Assembly (NCBI RefSeq): GCF_016097415.1
Contig: NZ_JAEHGE010000001.1
Span: 335,001 to 399,000 of the forward strand
From: a sulfur-oxidizing endosymbiont of Gigantopelta aegis
GTDB taxonomy: Bacteria; Pseudomonadota; Gammaproteobacteria; GRL18
Reading direction: 5' to 3'
DNA: 64,000 nt
This document shows, in pieces, positions 1 to 8,506 of the stretch (position 1 is the first letter of the stretch; every line of letters starts with the position of its first letter). The position numbers and the translations under genes were made by a program. The notes beneath the pieces are model-generated. The model was not told the origin of the DNA. It ran no database searches and saw only the letters and a list, made by a program, of their open reading frames with translations.

Positions 1-3000
1 CAGGATCAGGCTGTTATTGATACCAAACTGCAAGTTATCCTGCGTGGTGATATCACCCTTGAGAGTAATGGTGCTATTCGTACGGGTGAAATTCAGGTTA
101 TTGACATCGGCACTGTCCAAACTAATGCTGTCACCATCAACACTTAAGTCATAAGCATTGACACTGCCCAGATTAATGGTGTCGGCTTTAAGATCCAGAT
201 TAAATGCACTACTATTGACCACCGAATTTAATAGCAATTGACCCGACTGGGATTCCAGTTTTAGAGCACCCAGTAAAATGACACTATTCGCACCACTTAA
301 ATCTAAGTCGCCAGTGGTCAGGATGTTATTGTTTAAATTGGTCGCTTGAACGGACTGTACTTTTAAGGAGTTTAAGGTCACGGCATCTAAACTGACAAGA
401 CCATTGGCTTGCAAGGATAAGTCATTACCACTGAGGGGTGTGCCGGTAAAATCAATATCACCATTGTTTGAGATGACATTACGGACTGCACCACCACTGA
501 TATTTACACTGCCTGAGCTGGTAAAGCCTAAACTGGATTGGGTGGTAATATCACCATCAATATCCACGGCACTGGATGTGATGTTCAGTGTTTCCAGGGC
601 ATCATTTTGACCCACATCGTTTAACGCTATCGTATCAGCGCTTAACGTCAGCCCTTTTCTATTGGCATTAGTCGCATCATTATCTATGGCGGTACCGAGT
701 AGAATTTGATCCCCTGAACCCACACTGCCTGCCGTTAAAGTCACGTCAGTAGTAATTGTGGTGGCGGTTACATTGGTGAGATCAATGTTATCACTGGTAT
801 TGATATCACCATTGAGACTCAGAGTCGCAGCAGTGACATTCAGTGATTCTAGTGTACTGTTCTGGCCTACATTGTTTATATCAATGCTATCTGCTTTTAA
901 TGTGAGTGCTGTTGCATCAACACTGTTTACATCATTATCAATATCAGCACCCAGAAGAATTTTGTTGCCAGAACCTGTTGTACCAGCCGTTATGCTCACA
1001 TCTGATTTGATTGTGGCTGTTGTTACCCCACTTAAATCAACGTCTTTTTGTGTGGAGACATCACCGCTAATTGTTAATTGACTCGCAGTAACCGTCAGTG
1101 CATCCAAAGCATTGTTTTGTCCTGCATCTTGTAGCTCTACATTGTCAGCATTTAAAGTTAAAGCCTTTGTATCGACATTACTTATATCATTATCAATGTC
1201 GGCACCGAGTAAGATTTGATCGCCTGAACCTGCACTTCCCGCAGTTAAAGTCACGTCAGATTTTAGCGTAGTTAAATTGACACTACTCAGATCAATATCT
1301 CTAATAGTGGTTACGTCACCATTCAAGCCTAATGTTTCTGAGTTAATGGTCAGAGCATTAACAGCCGAAACCTGTTCAAGCGACACATTTCCTTTTCCAG
1401 ATGCGGGTAATGCTGTGGCACTAATAAGCAGTTCATTTAATGATTGTCCGTTAACATCACCATTAACAATAACATCACCAGCACTACTGCTTAAGGCAAC
1501 AATATATTCATTACCCACAATGACATCAGTTGATTTACTAAGGCTTATTTCAACACTACCACCATTTGCATTATCAGTGCCTGAATTTAATGTAATATCA
1601 TTAGTTGCAGATAAGTTACCCATCAATTTAATGCTATTTGAGGAGGAAATAGTGATACTGTCTGAACTGCTTATTTCGCCTAAAATAACAGCTGTTGTAT
1701 TATCGTTTTCACCACTTGCATTAGTACCACTATTAATCACTAAACTACCAGAGGTTATAATAATTGATGCCTTTGATGTATCGATTCCATGAATCTGGCC
1801 GACTAATTTACCACCTTCTGATGCATCATTATTACGTGTTTCAAGGGTTAGGTTGTTTGATAAGTTGAGTGTTAATGTATCAAATTCAATACCAATAGTT
1901 GCTTGTAAAGTAATATCTGAAGCAATTCCCTCTAATTGAGCTTTAGTTAAGATAATCGATAAATCTTCTGCTTCATCATAATCCAGTTTGTTATCCAACC
2001 AATCACTTACATCATCATAAATGGATGGGTGATCGACACCTTCGTTATCATCGTCATCACCACTCTCATGTTCAGGAATCGCAGCTACAACAGAAATAAA
2101 TTCAGGGTCAAGTAATAACATACCAATCTGACCATTTTCAGCTGTTGTATCTACATTGCCCTCAAATTTTAATTTTTTCTTTCCTGAAACTTCAACAAAT
2201 CCCCCATCGCCAGATTGTTTGCCACCTTTTGCAGAGATATCCCCTTCAAATTCAGTTTTTTCATCGGCCCAGATGATCACTTTACCACCATCACCCGCAG
2301 TAATAGCATCAGCTTTAATGATGACATTTTTATCAATTTCAGTTTTTTTGGCTGTTTTAACATCGCCCTTGCCTTGATAGTCACCGCCAATTAAAATCTC
2401 ACCACCACCTTGTTGGCCTGAAGCGTCAATGAGAGTGTTGCTTTCAATTTCTACTTCATCACCCGTTATAACAACCTTACCACCCTTGGAAGATTGTCCT
2501 AAACCTTGCGCTGAAACGAGACCTTCTATTTCCACTTCATCGATCGCAGCAATAGTAATTGTGCCTGCGGTATCACTTTGAGTATCAGTAATCAGAGAAC
2601 CTTTTGACTCGACATTGTTACCTTGAAGGACTATATTGCCAGCAATTTCATCGCTATTAAAACCAGAAACATCAATGGTACCCGTATTAACAATATCGCT
2701 ATCACTGCCACCAATAAGAAATACGTCACCACCTCGTTGTTCAATTCTAGATGCTTTAATAACACCATCATTATTAACGACTTGGGAAAAAACATCCTTA
2801 GATGTTTGGGCATTCAATATTACATGACCACCCTCAGCAATAATTTCTCCAGTATTACTCACCGTTTTCTTAAGTAGTTTGTCCTGCTCAATTAATTCTT
2901 TATCAACTTCAAACTGGATCAGACCATCACCGTCAAAATCGACGCTTACTTTATTGGCAGAAATCAGATTAACATTTCCCAGCTTGGCATAAATTTTACC

Positions 3001-3603
3001 TTCATTGATAACATTACTGCCAATTAGTGTTACACCACCTGTGGCCGCTTTTATTAAGCCTTTGTTGATGATGCTAGCTGATTTGCTATTTATATTTTTG
3101 GTAAAAATATATTTGCCTGCCATAAAATCTTTAGTGGTAATATCTAGACTACTAGCAACGATACCAGCCACATTCACGGTAGCTGTTTTACCAAAGACAA
3201 TACCATTGGGATTAATCAGAAAGACCTGACCATTTGAAGTGAGCTTACCTAAAATTTGACTTGGGTTTTGATCAATTATTCGATTCAGTACAGCGGATGA
3301 TGACGAGGGCTGAATAAAATTGACTGATTCATTGGAGTTGATATTGAAACTATTCCATTGAATAGCTGCGCGATTAGACTGTTGATGAATAACCGTCTGA
3401 TTGCTTGATTGCGTTATAGTTGCCTGACCAGCCTGAACAATACCATTCTGAGGCAAGGCAAATACGTCAACAGAAAAGAATGGATTGATAATCACCAAAC
3501 CACTGGCAACGGGTAATATACTTTTACGAATTGCCGAAGCAAGTTTCACACTACCCTTTGATTTACTTCCCTTTAATAAGGCTTTTCTACGTAGCATTGT
3601 CAT
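1..3603 (-). CDS. Filamentous-haemagglutinin-like TpsA exoprotein (C-terminus beyond left edge)
   Basis: I read this frame codon by codon from the ATG at 3603 to base 1 and found no stop, so at least 1201 residues are present and the C-terminus is missing. A ribosome site (AGGAAG) lies about 6 bases before the ATG. The N-terminus is a long, basic signal region ending near residue 50 (FSVDVFALPQ). It is followed by the TPS/haemagglutination domain with the family signature VFLINPNGIVFGK around residues 125-137. Beyond it lie glycine- and asparagine-rich beta-helix repeats, a GGFVEVSGKK motif, an LLLDP motif near residue 495 followed by a strongly acidic stretch, and three 85-residue tandem repeats (about residues 750-1005). 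By family knowledge it is exported by Sec and then by the TpsB partner encoded just upstream, to act as an adhesin, haemolysin or contact-dependent toxin. The activity cannot be judged without the missing C-terminus. Confidence 0.9.
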   Translation of the reverse strand, partial: MTMLRRKALLKGSKSKGSVKLASAIRKSILPVASGLVIINPFFSVDVFALPQNGIVQAGQATITQSSNQTVIHQQSNRAAIQWNSFNINSNESVNFIQPSSSSAVLNRIIDQNPSQILGKLTSNGQVFLINPNGIVFGKTATVNVAGIVASSLDITTKDFMAGKYIFTKNINSKSASIINKGLIKAATGGVTLIGSNVINEGKIYAKLGNVNLISANKVSVDFDGDGLIQFEVDKELIEQDKLLKKTVSNTGEIIAEGGHVILNAQTSKDVFSQVVNNDGVIKASRIEQRGGDVFLIGGSDSDIVNTGTIDVSGFNSDEIAGNIVLQGNNVESKGSLITDTQSDTAGTITIAAIDEVEIEGLVSAQGLGQSSKGGKVVITGDEVEIESNTLIDASGQQGGGEILIGGDYQGKGDVKTAKKTEIDKNVIIKADAITAGDGGKVIIWADEKTEFEGDISAKGGKQSGDGGFVEVSGKKKLKFEGNVDTTAENGQIGMLLLDPEFISVVAAIPEHESGDDDDNEGVDHPSIYDDVSDWLDNKLDYDEAEDLSIILTKAQLEGIASDITLQATIGIEFDTLTLNLSNNLTLETRNNDASEGGKLVGQIHGIDTSKASIIITSGSLVINSGTNASGENDNTTAVILGEISSSDSITISSSNSIKLMGNLSATNDITLNSGTDNANGGSVEISLSKSTDVIVGNEYIVALSSSAGDVIVNGDVNGQSLNELLISATALPASGKGNVSLEQVSAVNALTINSETLGLNGDVTTIRDIDLSSVNLTTLKSDVTLTAGSAGSGDQILLGADIDNDISNVDTKALTLNADNVELQDAGQNNALDALTVTASQLTISGDVSTQKDVDLSGVTTATIKSDVSITAGTTGSGNKILLGADIDNDVNSVDATALTLKADSIDINNVGQNSTLESLNVTAATLSLNGDINTSDNIDLTNVTATTITTDVTLTAGSVGSGDQILLGTAIDNDATNANRKGLTLSADTIALNDVGQNDALETLNITSSAVDIDGDITTQSSLGFTSSGSVNISGGAVRNVISNNGDIDFTGTPLSGNDLSLQANGLVSLDAVTLNSLKVQSVQATNLNNNILTTGDLDLSGANSVILLGALKLESQSGQLLLNSVVNSSAFNLDLKADTINLGSVNAYDLSVDGDSISLDSADVNNLNFTRTNSTITLKGDITTQDNLQFGINNSLIL
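586..1350 (-). repeat. Three tandem 255-bp (85-residue) repeats inside the exoprotein gene
   Basis: In-frame units begin at about 586, 841 and 1096, exactly 255 bases apart, and a weaker start of the same motif appears at 1351. Each encodes a similar run: a GSGxxILLGxxIDND core, then LTLxAD and an NxVGQN motif. The copies differ at many bases, so this is an old, diverged expansion of a beta-helix module rather than a recent duplication. Confidence 0.8.
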
Positions 3604-3695
3604 ATCTAACTTCCTGTTGATAATATTTAAATCTTGTCAAGCATTACGCTTGTAAACATTTATAGACATTCATATAACATCCATTTATGAATAAA

Positions 3696-5480
3696 CTAAA
3701 AATGGTAACTCAGTTCAAAATAGTATTGCGGATCACGATCATTTGAAGGATCGGGCCTGCCCATTGGTTTTGCCATATAAAGTCGTCCAACAAAACCGTA
3801 AAGCTCTTTTAATTGTATTGCAAAACCATAGCCCTCAAGACTAATAGTCTCTTCTTGAAAAGTCAGCGGGTCATTAATCCAGCCTTTAGTCGTATCATAA
3901 AAGAAAGAAAGGTTAAAAATATCTTTCCATTTTCTACCTGCAAAGGCATTATAATCACCAATAAAAGGCAAACCAACTGACCATTCTATGGATGCCAAGT
4001 AACCTTTATCACTTAAAAATTCTGAAACAGGATAGGCTCTTACACTATTAGGTCCACCCAACTGAAATTGTTCTAATGAAGTGAGAAGATCATCAGAATA
4101 TTGAGTGTTTAATTTCAAAATCAATGATTGCTCATAAGGTAGCGACTGCACTCGCGCAAAGTTTAAATTCCATTTATCAAATCTTGATCCGGCTCTTTTG
4201 CCACTACCGCTAAACCGTCCTGAATTAGGATCATCATAGCCTTTCATTGAGCCTAGAAAATCATCAAGGCCATAACTATAAGAGATGTCGGCGATATTGA
4301 CACCATTATATCTTTCATCAATTGAGTCAAATATTAACTGTGCACTCACTACCGTCAAGTTATCTTTTGATAATTGCTCACCAATATCTGATTCGGATAT
4401 AGCTTCTTTGCTGGTTAAAGCCATACGACCATATAAATTCATTTCACGTGAACGAATAAAGGCACGTTTAAGGTAAATTTCTGCGTATTCACTATCACCT
4501 TCAATCCCTAAAGATTGTAATTGTCGCCCAATATTATAATCATTGGTATTATATGAAAAACCTACATAAGTCGCTTCATCGTAAACTAATTGCTCAAAGT
4601 GAATAGCATAATAATCTGAATTAGAAGGATCAAAGGTTTTTAATAACTGCACATTTAACTGGTTGACCTGATTAAATAAGCCATTAACACCTAAGCCCAC
4701 TAATAAGCGACGATCCCCCGTAAACTCAGAACCAAAATTATCATAGCGAATAAAACCATTGAGACGGTCTTCATCCTGAACTAATAGTTGTAAATCACTA
4801 GTACCTACTCGACTACCTTTTTTGAAACTACCCGTAACGCCAAAACCAGGAAAATCATTCACCAGTAATAACAAGCGTTCCATGTCATATTTGTTAACCG
4901 CTTTATCTAAGTGTTTATTAAAATATTTTACATAGATGCTTTCATCGTAATACTCATTACCTACTGCTGAAACGTGTCCCAATTTACCTTCTACTATTTT
5001 TATTTCAACCGTTCCATCTGTCACTTTTTGTGGCGGCAAGAAAGCCTGAGCTAGGATATAGCCTTTTTGACGATAAATTTGGGTGATTTTGTCGGCAATG
5101 AATTGAATCTGACCAATAGTAATATCACTTGAGGATTTATTTTCTTCCTGAGCAAGTTTTTGTTGTTCTTTTAATAAATCGTCGGCAGTCTGATTCAAAA
5201 ACTCAATTGTTAAATCAGGGTGTTCAACTGTATTAATTAAATTAATGCTTTTAATCGCAACTTTTGGGCCGTCTTTAATATCCAAAGGACGATCTAACAT
5301 ACGTGGAATAGGAAAGAATTCAGGTGAGGCTTTAGGTAGAGGAATATCTTTTTGTCGATTAGGATCAACAAAGCCTGCAGGATTAATTGGTAAAACCGGT
5401 GCAGCGATAACCGAGAGTGTGATACATAATGAGCAAGTCACTATACTTATCAATTGAAATACTAAACGACTAGTACTCAT
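3696..5480 (-). CDS. TpsB two-partner secretion transporter (ShlB/FhaC/HecB family)
   Basis: Outer-membrane Omp85-superfamily pore that recognises the TPS domain of the downstream exoprotein and threads it to the cell surface. The frame could start at 5543, but I prefer the ATG at 5480: it has AAGGA 5 bases upstream and begins a clean signal peptide (MSTSRLVFQLISIV, ending near VIAAP). That gives 594 residues, usual for the family. After the signal comes a linker, a POTRA_2 domain (about residues 55-165, with QIYRQKGYILAQAFLP and IKIVEGKLG), a second POTRA, and a beta-barrel ending YYFELSYHF with the terminal Phe typical of outer-membrane barrels. It sits 92 bases upstream of the exoprotein and 109 bases downstream of the PAAR gene on the same strand, so an operon is likely. 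Confidence 0.92.
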   Translation of the reverse strand: MSTSRLVFQLISIVTCSLCITLSVIAAPVLPINPAGFVDPNRQKDIPLPKASPEFFPIPRMLDRPLDIKDGPKVAIKSINLINTVEHPDLTIEFLNQTADDLLKEQQKLAQEENKSSSDITIGQIQFIADKITQIYRQKGYILAQAFLPPQKVTDGTVEIKIVEGKLGHVSAVGNEYYDESIYVKYFNKHLDKAVNKYDMERLLLLVNDFPGFGVTGSFKKGSRVGTSDLQLLVQDEDRLNGFIRYDNFGSEFTGDRRLLVGLGVNGLFNQVNQLNVQLLKTFDPSNSDYYAIHFEQLVYDEATYVGFSYNTNDYNIGRQLQSLGIEGDSEYAEIYLKRAFIRSREMNLYGRMALTSKEAISESDIGEQLSKDNLTVVSAQLIFDSIDERYNGVNIADISYSYGLDDFLGSMKGYDDPNSGRFSGSGKRAGSRFDKWNLNFARVQSLPYEQSLILKLNTQYSDDLLTSLEQFQLGGPNSVRAYPVSEFLSDKGYLASIEWSVGLPFIGDYNAFAGRKWKDIFNLSFFYDTTKGWINDPLTFQEETISLEGYGFAIQLKELYGFVGRLYMAKPMGRPDPSNDRDPQYYFELSYHF

Positions 5481-5589
5481 AAATATCCTTATAAAAAAAT
5501 ACCCAATCCTGTGGGCAAACACTATTTGTATAAAAACAAACAAAAAATTTATAACTTAATAACATCATTAAGACAAATGCTTATTCGCC

Positions 5590-5880
5590 CTAGCCGCCAA
5601 TCAATACGTTTGGGCTGCCGAGCATGACTTTACTTCCACAACTAACAGCATCACCCATGCGACCGACGGGCATGCCATTGACAAAAACAGAACCTGAACC
5701 TGAAGCAAGATTACCGGGGTGAGGTCTGCAATTACCACAGCCATGGGGTGCGTAAGCATCGCCCAAACGGACAACAGGCACACCATTGGCAAACACATTG
5801 GAACTAGCAGCGATGGAAGGTCTTGGCGGAAAACATCCATGTCCAGTACAAATATCACCTAGTCGGGTTACTGGTGGCAT
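5590..5880 (-). CDS. PAAR-domain protein
   Basis: A 96-residue protein that is almost entirely a PAAR domain: MPPVTRLGD at the start, VPVVRLGDAY and MPVGRMGDAV in the middle, and PNVLIGG at the end, with regularly placed Cys and His residues (CTGHG, HGCGNC, HPG). PAAR proteins form the sharp metal-binding tip on VgrG spikes of type VI secretion systems, and some are used by other export systems. The start has AAAGGAC about 11 bases upstream. No other type VI gene is present; the neighbour downstream is the TpsB transporter, on the same strand 109 bases away. The role is therefore open: an orphan spike tip working with a type VI system elsewhere, or a partner of the exoprotein locus. Confidence 0.88.
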   Translation of the reverse strand: MPPVTRLGDICTGHGCFPPRPSIAASSNVFANGVPVVRLGDAYAPHGCGNCRPHPGNLASGSGSVFVNGMPVGRMGDAVSCGSKVMLGSPNVLIGG

Positions 5881-6250
5881 AATAATTAGTCCTTTAATTA
5901 TTTAAAAACTTTTTTATCTAAATTTTAACACATTATCGCATAACGAAAATATTTTATCTATATTAGCATAAATAGAAAATTCATCATTTAAATTTTTAAA
6001 AAATGGGACTTATTACCATTATTCGAGGTCATTAAGCTCAGTTCTGGTTAACAAATACGACAAGATTAACTTAATAGTGGTACGCTTCGTTCCTCAGCAG
6101 CACCCTAATTTTTTGCACGTAATGTAGAGTATTGTTACTGAAATCTTGTCGATATTTCTTCTAAATTGCTTCTTCATTTGAAAAATAGCGCCATAATTGA
6201 TAGAATTTTGTCAGGAATTTTTATTAAAGTTATGGATTAACGGTGTTTTA
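5881..6250. other. Intergenic stretch between divergent PAAR and lipoprotein genes
   Basis: About 370 A+T-rich bases with no reading frame I can support. It must contain the promoters of the leftward PAAR-tpsB-tpsA unit and the rightward lipoprotein gene. Around 6080-6112 there is a stretch resembling one arm of the GTAGGATGTGGTGAGGAACG palindromic family, but too degraded to call. Confidence 0.4.
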
Positions 6251-7054
6251 ATGAAGTATATCAGCTATTTTTTTGCCTTTATCTGCTTAGTCAGCCTGTC
6301 TGCCTGTGGTTTAAACACCAAATTTGATGACGATGATTATCGTCCTGTAGGTGCATCAACCCCACTCAACTCAAAAACACATACTATTTCTGAAACACGC
6401 ACTATTGTTACAGAAACAGCAACGGACTCAAGTCTTGAATCAGGCAGTACCCGCTATGTTAAACCTGGAACAGAAGCGCCCAACAGCCAACGCATAAGCA
6501 ACAAGAGTCTGAACAAAGATATTTCTACTTCAACAAAACCCTCAGCTGTCAGTTCAACACAAGAAAAAACGCCAGCCAACAACAATATTATTACGCAAAC
6601 AATTAATAATGTATTTAGTTCACGCTATGGTGATCCTGCTATCATTGTTAAAATAGCCAAAACCGTTGCTATTCATTGCAATGAAGCACGATCACCCTCT
6701 AAAGCGAACAATGCAATCACTGCAAACATCTGCCAGTATCAATTCCCTGAATATTGCGGCGCACATACCTATTCATTAATTAATAATTCAAAAAACCAAT
6801 TATTAGTATTTCATGCCACAAAATATCGGCGTAACATTATTGATACGATCACTGGCTACCCCAATTCCACCCCCGGCTTATGGGATAAAGATGACTACGT
6901 TTCCAGTGAATTATTAACCGTAAAACAATTGGTTAATAGCAATAAATCAGATATCAATAGTCTGGGCTGGATCATGAATGTCAACGATAATGAAAAAGCT
7001 TTACTGGGGCGTGCCTATGTTGAAGCAATTAAAGACGCCAGCAAGTGCTTTTAA
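6251..7054 (+). CDS. Unknown lipoprotein
   Basis: Starting at the ATG at 6251 gives 267 residues beginning MKYISYFFAFICLVSLSACG, a good lipoprotein signal with LSAC|G lipobox; the longer frame from 6197 would bury this signal. No strong Shine-Dalgarno is visible. After the lipidated Cys comes a 100-residue low-complexity linker rich in Ser and Thr, then a compact domain (about residues 130-267) with four cysteines (HCNEAR, ICQYQF, YCGAH and the penultimate KCF) that could form two disulfides. I do not recognise the family. The linker and domain suggest a periplasmic or outer-membrane-anchored protein. It is divergent from the PAAR/TPS locus, so co-function is only a guess. Confidence 0.75.
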   Translation: MKYISYFFAFICLVSLSACGLNTKFDDDDYRPVGASTPLNSKTHTISETRTIVTETATDSSLESGSTRYVKPGTEAPNSQRISNKSLNKDISTSTKPSAVSSTQEKTPANNNIITQTINNVFSSRYGDPAIIVKIAKTVAIHCNEARSPSKANNAITANICQYQFPEYCGAHTYSLINNSKNQLLVFHATKYRRNIIDTITGYPNSTPGLWDKDDYVSSELLTVKQLVNSNKSDINSLGWIMNVNDNEKALLGRAYVEAIKDASKCF

Positions 7055-7120
7055 AGCTTGAAATATGACCTATATTCTGCTTTGATAGACTATATAATAA
7101 TATAAGCAGGAACCAGAATA

Positions 7121-7330
7121 ATGAAGTATATTTTCAGACATACCGCATTTATTGAACATGAAGTAGATGCTGAAGATATTGTTGAAGCAAAGAAGAAGTT
7201 TTTTTCCGATGTTGCTGAAAGCGATGAATTTTTTACCAGTGCGTCCAAAGTAGTTACCGATGAACGCATAAAGATCTTAAATACTGATGGCAATCATATT
7301 GATACCTTTAATATTTATGATGATGTTTAA
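7121..7330 (+). CDS. Small hypothetical protein, 69 residues
   Basis: Acidic 69-residue frame (MKYIFRHTAFIEHEVDAED...) with AGGAA about 10 bases upstream of the ATG, which supports a real gene. It has no signal peptide or membrane segment. The pattern of an aromatic strand, a central acidic/lysine helix (VEAKKKFFSDVAES) and a closing strand suggests a small alpha/beta protein. I recognise no family. It follows the lipoprotein by 66 bases and converges on rlmG, from which it is separated by only 9 bases. Confidence 0.65.
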   Translation: MKYIFRHTAFIEHEVDAEDIVEAKKKFFSDVAESDEFFTSASKVVTDERIKILNTDGNHIDTFNIYDDV

Positions 7331-7339
7331 GCGACAGGC

Positions 7340-8506
7340 CTAAGACTTAATTGCCTTTAGGATAACAAATTTATTATTGGTGGCAATCAAACTTTGATTG
7401 CCAAACAATTTTTTCAGCTTGATATGATAGGCAAGATGGCGATTGCCTACTATCCAGAGTTCCCCACCCTTTTTAAGCACCCTCTTCGCTTGTTGAAACA
7501 TTTGCCAAGCAATGGCATCACCCACAACATATTGTTGGTGAAAAGGTGGGTTACACAAAATCAAGTCAGCACTCTTTTCTATACTATTCGATAAAGCATT
7601 TGCAGCCTGATAAGTGATTCTTTGTTCTGCATTGACCGCATTGGCTTTAAGTGTTAATTTTGCTGAAGCAATTGCCATATAGGACTCATCGATACAATTA
7701 ATCTGCGCCTCAGGATAAAGCTGTGCCGCTCGTAATGACAGAACCCCATTGCCACAGCCTAAGTCAATAATGTTTTTAAACTGCCCATCTCTCGGCAAAT
7801 GCTGCAAAAAAAAACGTGTCCCTATATCCAGCTTAGTTCTGGAAAACACATTACTCATATTGAAAATCATTTCCTCAGAGCCTTCGAGGATATATTTTTT
7901 TGTGAAGTTTTCACTACGTTGAGTTGCTAAAGCTTTATCAGCCTCTTGCTCAAACTTAACAAACAATAATCTTGATTTCTTCCAGGTCAATGATGCCTGT
8001 GCAGAGCCTAGCACTGAGTTAAGCATCTGCAAGGTATTTTTTTGTAGGTTTTTGGCCATAATACCACCAAGAATCAAAGTTTCGGCATTCAAATGAGGCC
8101 GTAATCGCTGCATTTGTTCTTTAAAGAAGGTTTGATTTTTTACCTCCTTGAACAAAACCAAGTCATATTTTTTGACAAGTGCATCAGTGCTTTTAAGATA
8201 ATTCACTTTATCTTGATGCTCAGGACAATTATTCTGTATATTCAATCGTATTGCTTCATGGCTAACAAAAGAGTCACCCCATGAATCACAACCATATTGC
8301 GCCAAAATAGTACTCAGAGCACCAAAGGCATCGTTGATGATTAAAATATTCGCCTGTGTTAAATCCAATTTACCTTGTTCAAGCCATTCTGATAATTGCT
8401 TAAGCATATAAGAATCAGCAGTATTCCAAGCCTGAAGATTTTTATCGGTATCAGGTATTCGCTGTAAATGAAAATGACCAAAGGGGCAATCGTAAAGAGC
8501 ACTCAT
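7340..8506 (-). CDS. rlmG: 23S rRNA (guanine-1835-N2)-methyltransferase RlmG
   Basis: S-adenosylmethionine-dependent methyltransferase that by family makes m2G1835 in 23S rRNA. At 388 residues it is close to the E. coli enzyme (378). The N-terminal half is the degenerate domain with LIINDAFGALS. The catalytic half carries the family block NVFSRTKLDIGTRFFLQHLP (about residues 217-236), the SAM loop IDLGCGNGVLSL, the catalytic NPPFHQQ (about 319-325), and the C-terminal NRHLAYHIKLKKLFG and IATNNKFVILKA that separate RlmG from RsmC. The ATG overlaps the rmuC stop by 4 bases (ATGA), indicating translational coupling at the end of the zinc-uptake/rmuC unit. Confidence 0.93.
   Translation of the reverse strand: MSALYDCPFGHFHLQRIPDTDKNLQAWNTADSYMLKQLSEWLEQGKLDLTQANILIINDAFGALSTILAQYGCDSWGDSFVSHEAIRLNIQNNCPEHQDKVNYLKSTDALVKKYDLVLFKEVKNQTFFKEQMQRLRPHLNAETLILGGIMAKNLQKNTLQMLNSVLGSAQASLTWKKSRLLFVKFEQEADKALATQRSENFTKKYILEGSEEMIFNMSNVFSRTKLDIGTRFFLQHLPRDGQFKNIIDLGCGNGVLSLRAAQLYPEAQINCIDESYMAIASAKLTLKANAVNAEQRITYQAANALSNSIEKSADLILCNPPFHQQYVVGDAIAWQMFQQAKRVLKKGGELWIVGNRHLAYHIKLKKLFGNQSLIATNNKFVILKAIKS

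Noticed and set aside
404-3229. Plus-strand open frames of 60-171 codons
   Set aside because: They lie opposite the uninterrupted exoprotein frame on the minus strand, which has a signal, TPS motif and ribosome site.
5590-5880. A type VI secretion locus
   Set aside because: Only the PAAR protein is present; no Hcp, VgrG, sheath or baseplate gene is in the window.
6080-6112. A fourth copy of palindromic family 1
   Set aside because: Only fragments such as CGTTCCTCA and CACCCTA are recognisable, with no opposite arm; too degraded to call.
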